64,000 nt of DNA from Polyodon spathula. Taxonomy: Eukaryota > Chordata > Actinopteri > Acipenseriformes > Polyodontidae. Positions 34,085 through 47,058 of this stretch are shown in pieces (the first letter of the stretch is position 1; the number at the start of each line of letters is the position of its first letter). Location of the stretch: positions 26,681,475-26,745,474 of the forward strand of contig NC_054547.1 in the NCBI RefSeq assembly GCF_017654505.1, written 5' to 3'. Below the pieces are notes generated by a model. It did not search any database, was not told the DNA's origin, and saw only the letters and a list, made by a program, of their open reading frames with translations. The position numbers and the translations under genes were made by a program.

Positions 34085-37000
34085 CAATGGGGTATGGGAC
34101 CACTATGTTTTGATGTGATGTGTCTGAAAGGTGTATATATTGTTCTGGAAGGAAATGTTTTCATTCTTCAATTATTATCACTTCTTATTTCTTAATGGAG
34201 GTTGGGGGGCATCTCCACTCTAGTATGGACCACATACTTTTAGTTGTCTGCATGAAACCAATTCACTGAAACATCTGCCAACCAAGAGCCTACTGTAAGC
34301 ACCTTGTCTAAGATTGTAATATGCTGTCTTTGTGACTTAAACTGACTTGCAGCGATGTATTTATTATACAGGAAAATGCATTAGCAACGGGCATGAAGTC
34401 TATGATAGTAGGTGGTTGGTTGGCAGGGGCTTCTGCATCTGTTGCGTTAGCTGCATCAAATAATTCTGTGTATAAGTCCTGCAACACTACTTCACTGTAC
34501 AGTATTTGCATATTTAATCCATCTAGTTGCATTCTCACAATGTAAAACTTTCCATTGTATCCCCAATTAATGTCTGCTCAAAACATGATAGCACATTGTA
34601 TAATTCTGAACCTTTTGTATTAATTCTGAGTAGCAGCTAAAACAGTTTTCGAGAGTAATTGTTCAGTTTTTTTTTTTTCCCCAAGAACTCTATTGTATCG
34701 AAATCCCTTGAAGTGTTTTGCATTATTCAGAGCACCGAGGTCTATAAAGTATCACTCCCTCAGTCAGAGCATTATATAGTCTCCATGACAGCCATATTAA
34801 TAGCACTGGAAATTCGATTTGAATGTGATTGTTATGCATTCAGTTGAAGACTGCACTCTGTATTGGATCAGCATTTCATCAAAGTCCAATTGTTATGTAT
34901 TCACCATATCACAATTCTTTCTATAGTATCACAAATTCTGTCCCTTGAAGTTTTCTAATCTAATGGTTATGTATTCATTGCAGCTGATGAGATTCAGTGC
35001 TGTACTGCCTTTAATTTAATTGGAAAGTGCAAGAAAAAAACAACAGCAAAAAAATAAATACATCTCTAAACCAATCTTTCCCTAACAATCTTTTCCCCCC
35101 ATCTCCATGCATTATTCATGAAAGTGATGGATAGCTCTGTAAATAAACTGTTGAAAAAGAAGCTTGTAGTTAAGAGTTGTTTGCATACTGATACAGAGTT
35201 GTGACCTGAAGGCTGTTTTCCTAAAGCTTTAGCTATCAGAATGCATACACTATGAATTGTAGTCTGTTTATATGCAAAGACCAAAAAAAGATTGTTTATG
35301 TTAGAAATAGCTGCTGCTGCTGGTTTATCAGTGTCCAGCAGCAGTCACTCCCACTTCACATGACACACTGGACATCTTTTATAGATTTCAGTATAATCTA
35401 AAATTGTGTGCAGTGACCTTTTCCATCTCGTTCTTGCTCATTTTGCTTTCCTCACTGTCTGCGTCAGAAAGCATATGGAATTCATCTTGCTGTGTCAAAT
35501 AATACCAACATATTTGTCTTACTACACATTACAATTTCTTATTTTTCCATGCGACACATTTTCTCTCAAATCTAAAAAATCAACACCACATGACCCCAGA
35601 AGAGCCTTGACTAAAGCACTAAAAGACATTTAGAAGACTTTTTCCTGGACGGCATCATTGTGTTTTCAGAGTCTGGGCAGGAAGCTGAATTTCTCATTTC
35701 AGTAATTTTATAATCTCACAGAAGTTTATAAAGACTTCAAAGTTATAAAATACATGTTGACTGCTTTTTGCTGTTTTTAATTAAAAATTTAACTAAATAA
35801 GTGAAGGATAATAGTTGAATTTGTTACTCGGCATGTAGGCGACATGCCTTGAAAACAAAATAACAAGCATTTTATAGATGCCACATCCTTCCGTTTTAAA
35901 ATATATTTTCTTAATTAAGTGTAATAACATTTTACAAGGCTGGTTTTCTTCAAGATGCATACCGCCACTCTAATTGCATTTGACTAGCCACAGCTTTCCT
36001 GCCTAAATTTCAAACAAATGTTTTACATTCCGAATAAACTATTTAAAAACTTGTTATTTTTGTCCTGACAAAGCCATTCTTTGATTTTTTTTAATGTATT
36101 TACTGTATTTATTTATTTTACTAAATGCTTTATAAGTGTAGATATACTGTGATTTAAAACCATACTTCCTTTAACTACAGGTGTTTCTTACTTTACAGTT
36201 CTATATCTTGTGTTCCAATTCACAGAAAACCTCTTTCACCATGATGACATGCATTGGTCTAGTGCTATATTTAGAAGCAAGGGGTCGCTATTATCTACAT
36301 ATATACAAAGTGCTGTTACTGCTTTCTATGTTGTATTACAAACATGTGACAGTCATGATTGTTACAGTAAAACAAAAGAACAGTTTTAGGGACTCTATAT
36401 GTATTAACTTGCCTACATTGCATTAAAAACATTGCTCATGATATTTCTGACATATTATGTTTGAAGTATAAATACTATATGGTGCTTTCAATTCTCCAAA
36501 TGTATTAATTGACCAAGAATTCTTGGTAACCCATATGTAAAAATGTGCTTTTATTTGCTGTGAAACACAAATTGAGAGAGATCTATACTGCCTTCTAGAA
36601 GATATTTTAACAGAAACTGTTTCAACTGACATCGGGTAAAGAGATTTTTTTTGTTTGTTTGTTTTTTTTAACAATGGCTGGCAAGATGAAACAGTGAAGC
36701 TATGTTTACTCTTCAGCCCTGGGGTTAAAAGGATTTTGATAAAGTGTCAGGAAAAATAATGTCAGACTAGGAGTAGCAGATTTCCATAGTAACTGCTGCC
36801 ATAAATTATTAATGAGCACTTATATGAAGCTCAGTCAAAAACAGATGAAGAGGCCCTAGCTGCATTATCAGACATCGGGCTGCTAATATGATTCATCATC
36901 CTGGCCAGAGGTAAATAGAGGGTGGTTTGTGCATCAGTTCAGCCCATTTTCAAGTGTTGCCGCAATCCACCAAAATCAGGGATTATCTGGTAAATTGGTC

Positions 37001-37809
37001 TATAGAGATGCATTATTATAGTTCATTTTAGTATGTTTATCTAAAAGGTAGTACCGTCGAGATTCTGTGTTAACATTTACTATTGCTGTGCAGTATTCTT
37101 CTATAGTTTGGGTTTTGCTTCATGTTCCTGGAAAAATCAGGAAAAAACAAGTTTAACCTATTAAAGCCTTCGTGCCTGTTCTCTGGCCCACAAACAAGGA
37201 GGAATCTAAAATAGAAAAAAAAAAAACAACAAAACAGCCAAACATTTTTTAAAAACTCATGACATTTGGAGAGAACTGCTATTAACTTCAGGTATATGTA
37301 CAAGACAGCAGTTAACACCCTAAACCCTTTATTGTAACAAATCAGGTTTGTCTTGTCCCGCCCAGTTTTACTTTTAAAAACACACCTATTATATGGTTAA
37401 GGCATGATATTGTACATTAATATCAGTGTTCCTTCTTTTTTAAAGGAATGTCACATTTTCAATTAGTTTAACTCCAATATTACTGAACTTTTCACATAAC
37501 TTGATAGTATACTTAGTAAAATGCTATTATTCTCAGCTCATGTCAGCTGGTGGAAATAGGACACTTGCTGTTGAAGTGTTGCGCAGTGCATTTCAATATC
37601 TTTTTAATGCACTAAAGATAATCTGTTGAGGCGATGGTGCCTACATAGTTTTAGGCTTGTGAAGAAAATCTGCTGCAATCTGACTACCACTTGCATCACA
37701 GGTAGTAAATTGATATCTGGAATAAGCAGGGGTTTTTTCTCCATATGATTAGGACAAGCCTTCCTGTGACAGGAATAGCTTTGTTGTGACATCAGAAAAG
37801 GAAATGCAG
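34082..37809. other. No recognised gene; possible conserved non-coding block
   Basis: No repeat termini or coding-like frames. The segment 36770-36930 has higher complexity and several homeodomain-type ATTA/TAAT cores (for example CCATAAATTATTAATGAGC), and looks like the texture of a vertebrate conserved non-coding element. This is an impression only. Confidence 0.3.
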
Positions 37810-38230
37810 GACACAGTTTTGTGAGTGAAGCACTGCTATGTATTTAATAATAAATTAACAGGTTGAACAACAAAACAAACACTGAGACCAAAAATAAACG
37901 GCACAATGGCCAAAATAAATAAACAAAAGAGTCAACACAAACCTCAAACAAGTATCTTGCTGGTCCTTCCAGCAAGAATAGCAATTGTTTTCTGTTTAGT
38001 ATTTTCTCTCCCCTTCTCTCCACACTGAACACCCAACCCTGAGTGCGAGGACCTTGAGTATTTTCAGCAGCTATGCCGGGACTTGATTGCTAATCATTCA
38101 ATCTTGTCGGAAGTAAGTGTAACTTCACCATGCCCACATACAAACATACATTTAACTGATTCATGCTACATAACCCAAACTATACTAAATAAATCAAATA
38201 CACCCAGGAAGTGAGCCGGATGTGCACTGC
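37810..38230 (-). mobile_element. LTR-like fragment resembling family B
   Basis: The sequence shares the layout of the 18508-18928 LTR: plus-strand TTTAATAATAAATTAACA near the left, then GCACAATGGCCAAAATAAA (compare GCACAATGGCAAAATAAAGG at 18599), then a CT-rich block. Ends and target duplication were not found. Confidence 0.4.
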
Positions 38231-38469
38231 CCGAGGAGAATATTGAGTTAAATATATCATCACATTTTTATGCACAAATTTCCTGTTTCTAATTGTGCAG
38301 GTGTGACCTGTGCATGCAGTCTGCTTCCAATAAATACTGCACCTTAATGTGAAAAGATTGACTCTGACTTGCTTGGATGTAGAATCTGAGCACCTTGAGT
38401 TCAATTATGAGACAATTAGGTAACAGATGCAGGTATCTATAAAGCAAAGGGAACTTCACTACCATCCAT

Positions 38470-38660
38470 TGGAAAGTATAGTAGGCTGTGTGGTCCAGTG
38501 GTTAAAGAAGGGCTTATAACCAGGAGGTCCCTAGTTCAAAAAAAGCACCTGTAATAAAATGGACACCCCATACAGTGTTGCGTTGATGATAGAAGCTTGA
38601 TTCTCTGGTACAATACTTGTCATACTGGCTCAGAAGAGGGTTTGGTCTATGGAACTACAG
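38470..38660 (+). repeat. tRNA-derived SINE candidate
   Basis: The head GTGTGGTCCAGTGGTTAAAG has an A-box-like sequence, and AGGTCCCTAGTTCAAA about 35 bp on resembles a B box. The body after it has no recognisable tail. Confidence 0.45.
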
Positions 38661-38879
38661 TATCAGTACATACAACAGTACATACTGTAGCTGTCATGTG
38701 ATTTGCTGTGATCAGAGCAAGATTTGCCATAGCAAGCCCAGCCTCTCAAAAGTCTATTTACTCTGCTTGTGGGATATGTACTAAGTATCACTTATATTTG
38801 AGCATCAAAAGAAACATATAACTTATATTTGGATAAAATTCACTAGATGTGATTGAAAAATGACAAACTCTTTTAGAGC

Positions 38880-39176
38880 AGGTGAAGTGACGTTTCATCA
38901 TGCTGATTAAGAATTGACATCATGAAGATGCTGCAAAATTATCTGTCCATCTTGGGCTGGTGTTGTGACTCTTGGTCTCCCAGTTCGTGGCCTGTCATTG
39001 ACAGAGTGTGTCTGGTTATACCGTCTTGCCAGGTTTGAAATTGCTGTCTGTGAGAACTCAAGACGATGAGCCACAGTACGCTGCCCTAGTCCAGCCTCCA
39101 ACATGGCGATTGTACAAAGGTGCATCTTTCTTGACAGACTTTTTTTTCTGTGATTTTCTTTATTGCTTTTATTCAA
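38880..39176 (-). pseudogene. Tc1-like transposase, N-terminal fragment
   Basis: An 89-codon frame from 39176 holds the first helix-turn-helix (GQRTVAHRLEFSQTAISNLA) and the GRPR motif (RPRTGRPRVTT) that joins the two HTH halves of Tc1 DNA-binding domains. It stops soon after (LQHLHDVNS), and no catalytic domain follows to the left, so only the 5' part of the element remains. It differs in sequence from the Tc1 copy at 58586. Confidence 0.7.
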
Positions 39177-39240
39177 ACTTGCAATTCAACAGTAGAAATC
39201 ACTCGATATCCAGCGTCCAAGCAAACACAGTGTTTTCCTA

Positions 39241-40031
39241 ACGAGACACACATGTCTCTATAAAGACTGGAGATATGGTTAACAGGTTGTTTTTGTTAAC
39301 GAGACCTTTGTATAGACCCAGTGCATACTGAAAAGGTTGGAAGATAAGAACTAATGAAGTAGATTTGTTGAATTCTGAGAACCAGGCTTCTGTCTGCTTG
39401 CTCGCTGAGGCTGCGGGATAGACAGCATTGTCTGGTTGGACTTTCAAACCAAAGAGAAACAATCTGGAAAGTAAATCAGCTCTAAAGACCAACCATCCTT
39501 CTGAATAATAATAACAAAATATTATTCTGACATTATTCTTCAATCTTTTAGTTGATCCATTGAAGAAGTACCTGCAACCAATGTACTTCTTTGTCCTTGA
39601 CCTCTGGGAAATAGCATATATCCAAACCTGTCTGTTCTATAGCATTCAACACCAAGCTGCCAAGCACGTAATGCAGCACTAAATTGAAAACACAAACATC
39701 CAGCATAATAGTATGTGTTTGCTGCTGGATTATGATGAAATAGCACACATAATCCATTATTGTTTGTCTTTTCTTGTGGTTTTGTATAAATTATCAATGG
39801 TAAGTAAACACACTTCAGCAATGCACATTCAAGATCCTGAAACCCAAGTGTCTCTTAGGCCTCATACACACACAGCCTAAATGTGGTTGCAAGTTCACCT
39901 TTTGCCCTTAATACAGTTTGAGAACACACACAGTTTGGTTTCAAAAGGCAGCAACAACTACACTAGTTAATCCTGTTCATAACAAGTAACTAGTTTGGTT
40001 ATTAAATCAGTTTGGTTTGTTAATGAGCAGC

Positions 40032-40034
<3 letters not shown>
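39241..40034. other. No recognised feature
   Basis: No coding-like frame or repeat end seen. Confidence 0.45.

Positions 40035-40107
<73 letters not shown>
40035..40107 (+). repeat. (TG)n microsatellite
   Basis: About 36 uninterrupted TG units. Confidence 0.97.
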
Positions 40108-40109
<2 letters not shown>

Positions 40110-40731
40110 TGAAACTGGGAAATGTTTTTATTTTGTATTTCCAGGTCTGGCAACCAAACAATAATTCCCTGGCAGTACACACCAATGTGTACAGCATGGT
40201 ATATATAATACAAGAACAGACAGTCCCAAATAATAAACAATATTTGTCCCACAATAATAAAAACATGGTCACTAGTCCTGGTTGTGTGCAGTAGTGCTTG
40301 TGGTGGGTGATACAGGTTTATATTTGTGACAAAGGTGCAGTGTTGCCCGGTTTAGTGCTGGTCCTTGGCGACAGCTCCAGAACTGTGTTACCTGTCTGGT
40401 AACGTACAACACAAGACAATTACAAACAAACACTGATACTGTCCTTCTCGGTTCTTACTCAGTACAAACCAATGTGAAGGAACAGATTACAATTCTCTAC
40501 CCCTTGGTAAACGAGTGCAACTGCCTCTCCAATTTGCGACTGCTGCGTTGTTTCCCTTCTGGGTCAATACGTTCTTGGAATGGAGTCTCACCTTCTTCCA
40601 GACTGGTCGACTTCCCGACCCGTGGAAAAAACTGTCAGACCAGCCCGTCCAAAGAACTCTGTTCTCACTGCTTAGAGCCCTCACAGTTGGGATGGAGATT
40701 GCCCACCAATAATCATTGTATTTCTGTCACA
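40108..40731 (-). mobile_element. Solo LTR-like element, family A (copy 3), 3' end eroded
   Basis: The right end TTTCTGTCACA gives a minus-strand start TGTGACAGAAAT, almost the same as the 18458 copy (TGTGACAGAAATATGAG). A minus-strand AATAAA (plus TTTATT near 40127) predicts the other end near 40045, inside the (TG)n tract, so the U5 terminus has been lost or replaced by repeat expansion. It lies 65 bp from another family A copy. Confidence 0.6.
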
Positions 40732-40796
40732 GGCTTCTACACCTGGAGCTCTTTGCAGTAGTTCCTGTTCTCCTGTGTTTGTCAATAATAGGTCAT

Positions 40797-41586
40797 TGTG
40801 GCAAAGTGGTGAATACGTGCAGGTGAGTGCAGTACAGAGCGGATTAATCACACAGACAAATGAGTCACAGGTGCAAGGGTGTTTATTAATGATTATAATG
40901 TCCAGAGCCTTCTGGCAAAACCTGCAAACAATAACAGTGACGGAAGTGGTACAGCGGCGTGTATCACTCCTATTTGTAAAATCCCACAGAGTTGACCCGC
41001 AACCAAAAAGTCCTGTCTTCTCTCACCCACACAAAACGCAAACACAGACACAGTTCCGACAGTGCGGGATTTTAGTGCTAGTGGTGCAAAGACAGCTCCT
41101 GCAGTGGAAAAGATGACTTGTGATATTCGGGTTTACGCTGGCCTGCGGCTGCAACTCCTGATCGTGTTTAGTATTCTTTAGTGAGAACACAAACAACACA
41201 AGACAAACAGTGTTAGTACACAGACTGACAAAACACTCACGGCTTTCGGTTTCAATAATATGGGCTCCTTCTAGGTCGTTTGGTATAGCCATATGCAAAC
41301 AGAACAGATCACTGAAGTTACGCCCCCCTATTTATACACTTGCCCATGACCCCTAGGTTGATGAGCGCATCCGCTCCTCCAATCCTTGGATGCCACAACG
41401 TCTACCATCTGGGTCAGTGAGCTTTGGGTGCCATACCTCCTCCCCCTTCCTAAATGGCCAACTTCCACCTACCCTAAGGAATAAATTGTCTTGCCATTTG
41501 CTTAAGGGTACTCTGTTCCATCTTTCTAGTGCCCTCACAGGTCGGGACGGAGATCTAACACCAAGAGTCATTCGATCTCTGTCACA
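40797..41586 (-). mobile_element. Solo LTR, family A (copy 4)
   Basis: The left end TGTGGCAAAGTGG and right end TCTGTCACA are the reverse of the 18458 element's ends (TGTGACAG ... CCACTTTGCCACA). TTTATT near 40882 marks the minus-strand AATAAA about 85 bp from the 3' end. Flanks are GTCAT (40792-40796) and TTCAT (41587-41591), a 5-bp duplication with one mismatch. The 790-bp body includes a GC-rich half near 41340-41580. Confidence 0.8.
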
Positions 41587-41591
41587 TTCAT

Positions 41592-42685
41592 ACAGTGCTT
41601 TTCAGTAAACTGAGTCTTTCTGCTGTTTTTTCTGGTATTCAGAGAGCTTGCCGTATTCTTAACCACTTTTGTTACTTTGTTAAATTACCTATTTCCAATT
41701 TATTTTTCAGCATTTGATGACTATGTATTTATGTATTATATAATTATCATCTGGTGTTGGTTTTCAATCATGATAATTGTCAATAATTAGCAACAAATGG
41801 GTTTCATACTAAATATGTTGATTCCCCAAATACTTTTGCCAAAGTATGAAAATTTAATAATTTGTTGTTATTATAAAGGTGAATTTCTACTTAATGTATA
41901 TCTTTCAATAGAACAATTAGAAATTATAGAAATCACACTGTGGGTTTTCTCAACTGCCCAAATAGTTTTGTCTGCGACTGTATATGCATTTGTGTTCACT
42001 TAAGTAGCTTATTGCCCTCCATGCATAAATGTCCCACACATTTTGAGGGGGTGTAAACACATTTAACTCGTTTTTTTGGTCCATAAAGTTTTTGGACATG
42101 ACACTTGTATCTGGATGACTGTAAAACAGCTTAATTTCCTTCCCTGTTGTATAGTCATTGCAATCATTCTGAGATGCCTTGAGCTTGTGTTTGAACAGCC
42201 TTTATATAGAGAGTAAATATGGCTGGCAGTGTTGAAAAGTCACGTTGCCAGATGACATGAATGTAATAATCAATGTTTCAGTGCAGGCACTTATGACCCT
42301 TCAGGCAAGTTCAAAGTCAGGTAAAGGCAGAGTTACAGAAAAACAATAACTCATCTCCCAGAACAATTCATAATTATTGCAAATGCCATAAAATACATTA
42401 GTAAGGGAAATGTAGAAAAATAAAATGTGGTATTCTTTTTAACTCTATGCTACCTACGGGGAATAACCATGTTTGGTCATAAATATTAACACTTTGTGTT
42501 TAAGCGTTTGTAGTTTTGGAACCTTAAATCAGAAATTAAAACGCAATACATCTACAGAAAGGCATTAAGTAGATCTTGTAGTGATGTGATTTATTTTGTT
42601 GTGGGATATTATTTTTTTTTTCCTTTGAGCTACACCTCCCAAAAAATTATCGAAATATGAAAAATATTTACTTTTTTTTTTTTAA
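41592..42685. other. No recognised feature
   Basis: AT-rich sequence with no identifiable element. Confidence 0.45.
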
Positions 42686-43080
42686 TTGCCAATTTCAACC
42701 TCTTTCCAAGTATTACAAAAAAAACAAAAAACAAAACTTAGAGTATATTGTAGCTGCACAATTTTCCACAGAGTGCAAATTTGAAATCAGAATTGAAATA
42801 TATTGTACAGTTGCAGAGCTACATAAGCTTTTACAATGCATGGTATTTTACAAAAAAATTAACCTCTGAAATGGCAAATGTAAAATAATAAGTAGTAGTA
42901 TTTTTAAAAATGGCCAATTTCAACCTTATATAACAAACTTAGAGTATATTGTAGCTTCACAATTTGTCAAGGATTTCAAACCTGAAACCATTATTGAAAT
43001 ATCTTGTACAGTTGCAGAACTAGATAGGTTTTACAATGCATAGTATCTTACAAAAATCAACCTCCAAAATGGCAGACCAA
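42686..43080 (+). repeat. Imperfect tandem duplication, period about 225 bp
   Basis: Two units share GCCAATTTCAACC, CTTAGAGTATATTGTAGCT, TTGTACAGTTGCAGA and TTTACAATGCAT in the same order (42688 and 42913 onward). Divergence is visible throughout, so it is old. Confidence 0.7.
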
Positions 43081-43569
43081 GGCTAAGACTTGCCAAAAAG
43101 TGAGATTATTGCTGGAAACATTATTGCCCTATTTGAGATACAATTAAGAATATTAAGAATATTAAGAATTTTATTTGGGAGGGAGAAAAAAAAAAAAACC
43201 TTCTATACTGTTCTGTATTTATTTATTTATTTTCAAAACTACCCTGCAGTTGAAGTGCTGGGATGGGGCTCCTCCAGATCAATTTATATGTCCTGCCGAC
43301 CCTAACCCTAAACCAATTGTATCATGACAAGCCCCATAGTCATGGCTATGACCCACGTTTAAAAAAAAAAAAAGTTTGCTGGTTGGACGGCTGAGATATG
43401 ACTTGTTTTGTCATCGTAACAAAAGTTACAAAATTAGAGCTCGTAGGCAGCAAAGGGTTCAAACACAGAGAACATGGTACTGTATATCTATCTATCTATA
43501 TCTATTTATTGTACTGCTTCATTTGGTTTTACAAACAGCGTATGGTGTTGCTTAATAATAAACTGTACC

Positions 43570-44880
43570 TTTATATCTGCTACTTCCACATTGCCTCCTT
43601 CTCACAAGCGCACTTCTGCAATCTCGCTCACGCAGAGTTCCAGGACAGGCTGCAGCTGCCCCTCCTCTTAGCAGTGAAGCAACTTAATAACAACATTTTC
43701 GAAGACGTTAAGGCCATCATTCACCCCATCGTCGTCTCAGTTGCCTCAATTAATACACGACTCAAGGATATGGACAAACGAGTTTCTCCTCCATTACTTC
43801 AAGCCAGTGTTCACCACTCCAGTCATGGCCGCCGTCTCTTCGGGTTCAGCACTTCCAGTCCCCATAGTTGATTTTCCAACCTACAACTGGGCATTAGCCA
43901 CCTTCAATGGTCTTCAGCAAGCGACTGTATTCAGAAATCAAGTCAAGCCACCACATAGGTTTTCTACTTTTGATATTTGTGCAACATTGAGGACTAGATT
44001 CTCAAAGCTATTTTCCAAGCTCATTTAATTTTATTTTCTGAAAGTTTATGACCACCAGAGGTTTGCTCCTAAAAAAGGGTTTTTTTCCTCTTCACTGAGT
44101 AGAGGGTTGCACATAGCCCATCTTACTAACCATCTCTCTCTCTTTGTCCTTGTTTGTCCTTCTTCCCTTTTTTTTGTTGTGCATTGGCACACAGTCTTTT
44201 GTTTGTCTTCACAGGGGCAGTCCTAGAAGGGAGCCGATGCTCCATCCTTTTGGGGGGTTAGTGAGTCCCTACTCATGCCTTCTTTGAAAGGGGGGTCATC
44301 GCTGCAACGAGTCAGAAGGTACCACCGGCCACATTGTTCTTTTGCAGCTCATGCTCTTTTTCTTGTCTCACCCAAAGACTCTATTGTTTCTCTCTCACTG
44401 TAACAATAAGAGCTATAGTCATCTACAATCCTTAAATACTAAAAAAACAAATACTAGCAAACTGTATCCTTCAGATACCCTTGCAGGCGTACTCCGTTGC
44501 CTGGCCTTGGAGGACTTGCCTCATCTCTCTGAGGGCGGCTCCTGGACACAGGGATTCTCTTTCCTTCCTTCTTTCCAGGTTATGAACATTTCCATCCTCT
44601 GGAGACATGACCTGGTCCACGAGGCAGCGCCTCCAAGGATTCTCTGCAGAGTCAGTGGATTTCTATGTTTTCAGGGTGTCCCAGGGGCCCATGGGGCCAA
44701 CCTCCGCAGTACGAGGTTCTTGCGGTATAAAGTCCAGACCCCGTCCTTTGCCCTGGCCCACAGGCCACTAACAGTTCAAAATAAGCACTCCTGGCCTGCA
44801 GGCCATCATCATTCCCTTGAAGCTAAGCCTTTAAATACTAACCTGTATTCCTCATGCAGCCCTAGCTCCTGCCTGTGAAA
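43570..44880 (+). other. Unclassified GC-richer segment with coding-like frames
   Basis: Composition changes sharply from the AT-rich surroundings. A frame at about 43590-43870 reads AHAEFQDRLQLPLLLAVKQL followed by NNNIFEDVKAIIHPIVVSVA, protein-like and ending at a stop; another frame of 178 codons spans 44342-44878. I do not recognise either. They could be parts of a degenerate retroelement (a DIRS or LTR internal region is one guess) or a retrocopy. No termini were found. Confidence 0.3.
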
Positions 44881-45870
44881 TAGATGTTATAAATGTAACA
44901 AAGCACAATACAAAAATAAGTGCTAGAAAAGCAGGGGTGATAATAACTAGAAAAAAGTGCAATTAAAGGTTACTGTCGAAGCGCTAAATAATCTTTAAAA
45001 TCCATTAATATTGGAATAGTTTGGGTACTGTTCTGCTTTGGTAAGACTGAATATGTTGCAATGTGATTGGTTGAAACTACTTCACTTAGATAGTTGTTTG
45101 TTGTATACAGTTTAACACACTGGTTTTATTTCTATCCCTCACCTTAAGAAGATGCATACACCTTAAGATTATGCATCTTCAGAGCATTATGCTCACTTGT
45201 CACTGCTGTTACAGTTTGCATTTTGTATTGAAATTCAAGTAGGCCCTTGTGGATTCAAAATAAATATTTCCACACACTGCAGTGTAGAATTTGAATGAAG
45301 CTTGATAATTGCAGTTGGAGACCGGAGGGGTTACTGTCTGTCCATTCTTAAGACTTCAGAACCAAATGCCTTCACCTTTTCTCCCTTATGTATTTAATAT
45401 TTAAATCTTTATGGCACCAAAGGGCACTTAATGAACGTTAGATATTAATGAGAATCATAACTGTGTATATGACAAAGTGGAAATAAAACAAGAATCGATT
45501 TGCAGTTTATTTGTGAATTCCAGGAATATACTGTGATTACCTTGAGACAAATTATCGAGATAAGATTTGCTAAGATTTTGATAAAACCTTTTCTTAAGCC
45601 CATTAAAGGGCTGCACTTAAACAGTTTGAGTTAAAAATATATATGATTTACATAGCCACAGCATCAATATGTCAAGTGAAATTAACACAAAAATAAAAAC
45701 ATTTTTGCCGGTTATACATACTGTAATAGTGCTTAATACAAGTGCCTATGTTTACATGGATTAGAAAATGACCTGCGTGTTTTAAACATCAGCATGCATT
45801 ACAGTATAATATTGTTTTTCAGTATAAATTATTTGTTAAACCATGTTTTAATAAAATTTTCAGGTACTAA
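44881..45870. other. No recognised feature
   Basis: AT-rich spacer. A small palindromic pair of ACCTTAAGATTATGCATCTT-like phrases lies near 45145-45180. Confidence 0.4.
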
Positions 45871-46157
45871 TAGGGTTGCCACCTCTGAAGTACAAAACAC
45901 CGGTACATCTGAAAGGGCAGTTGTTAAAGTTTAAACGATCTAGTGATCCTACGAAAGTCATCCAATTGGTAGCATTGATAATATTACTATTATATACTGG
46001 CATTGCAGTGTTGCTAATATCCATGAATGTGGAAGCACAACATTAAAAACGGGATGAGATTAAAAACCAGGATCTTTTAGTGTCATGGGAAGTCATATTG
46101 AAATCCTGGGACACCTTCTTCAAAATAGAGTCAAAATAGGGACAGGTGGCAACCCTA
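45871..46157. mobile_element. hAT-type MITE
   Basis: The termini TAGGGTTGCCACCT and AGGTGGCAACCCTA are inverted repeats. Flanks GGTACTAA (45863-45870) and GGTGCCAA (46158-46165) agree at 6 of 8 positions, consistent with the 8-bp duplication of hAT elements. 287 bp, no ORF. Confidence 0.65.
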
Positions 46158-46269
46158 GGTGCCAAACCTTAACACATGCTTGAGAATCAGTTGAACCCTT
46201 AGCATAATTTTTTTGATCCTCGACTGTTATTCACTAGTCTGTGATAGTCTGACAGTCTGTTATTTTAGC

Positions 46270-46315
46270 AGGTTAGACACAAGCCTGCCATTTAAACCAC
46301 TGAGCAAGATGACTC
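46270..46315 (-). repeat. tRNA-like SINE head fragment
   Basis: On the minus strand TTGCTCAGTGGTTTAAATGG resembles an A box (TRGCNNAGYNGG). No B box follows, so only a fragment is present if this is real. Confidence 0.3.
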
Positions 46316-46317
46316 GC

Positions 46318-47058
46318 TGTGGCAGGTCAGAAAAGCCCTGCACATAATTAGAGGGGACAGGGCAAAGCCCTGCGGTGGGTGTCATGACTGAAGGCCTAAA
46401 AAACACATATTCCAGAAGTCGCTAGTGGTGAATGGGAAACACCGGGGTGCATTTTAGGGAATGGTAAATTTAATTATTGTTTGAATGTTTTTAATTATTG
46501 GTATGTGCACGGGTATATAAGGTGGGTTATTGTTGTATGGGCTTATGGATATTTAAAACAAGTTTAAAGGTACTGTTTTATGATTTGGAATTTTGTGTTT
46601 TATTTAAAACAAGTGATTCTTTGTTATTGTTTGGCATTCCCATCCCTGTAAACTCTATGCAGAATGTGGCCTTCTCCGAATTAATGAATTCGTTATTAGT
46701 TCGCAGATGGCCACATGAATATAAACCTGTATGTTTGTGTGGGTGTTCAAGAGGAGGAAAGTGTGTGAGAGAGAGCGAGGTAAAGACAAAGAAATTAATA
46801 CAAAAGTAATAGTAAACAAATGCTATGCGTACTGGAAATCACCAGCACGGTACTTGTTGTTATTTTGTTTTGTGAGGGGCGAGACTGTTTTTGTTTAATC
46901 CTTTTATTTTGCTCTGTGGGCAGTGTTTTTTTTTTAAATCTATATTTTTTATTTTGTTTTCAATAAAAACGACTCATCAGAGCACGTTTCACCAGTAGTA
47001 CCGGTCTGTGTGTTTCTCTGTCAGCTTTCTGGTCTGGGAACATCAACACTCTGCCAAG
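46318..47058 (+). mobile_element. LTR-like element, family C (copy 2)
   Basis: It starts TGTGGCAGGTCAG and ends near CACTCTGCCA. It contains GAATATAAACC (TATA-like, about 46718), a purine-rich leader (GTTCAAGAGGAGGAAAGTGT) and AATAAA near 46962, in the same order as 21760-22275. No target duplication is visible, so the ends are tentative. The 103-codon frame inside is not a gene. Confidence 0.6.
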
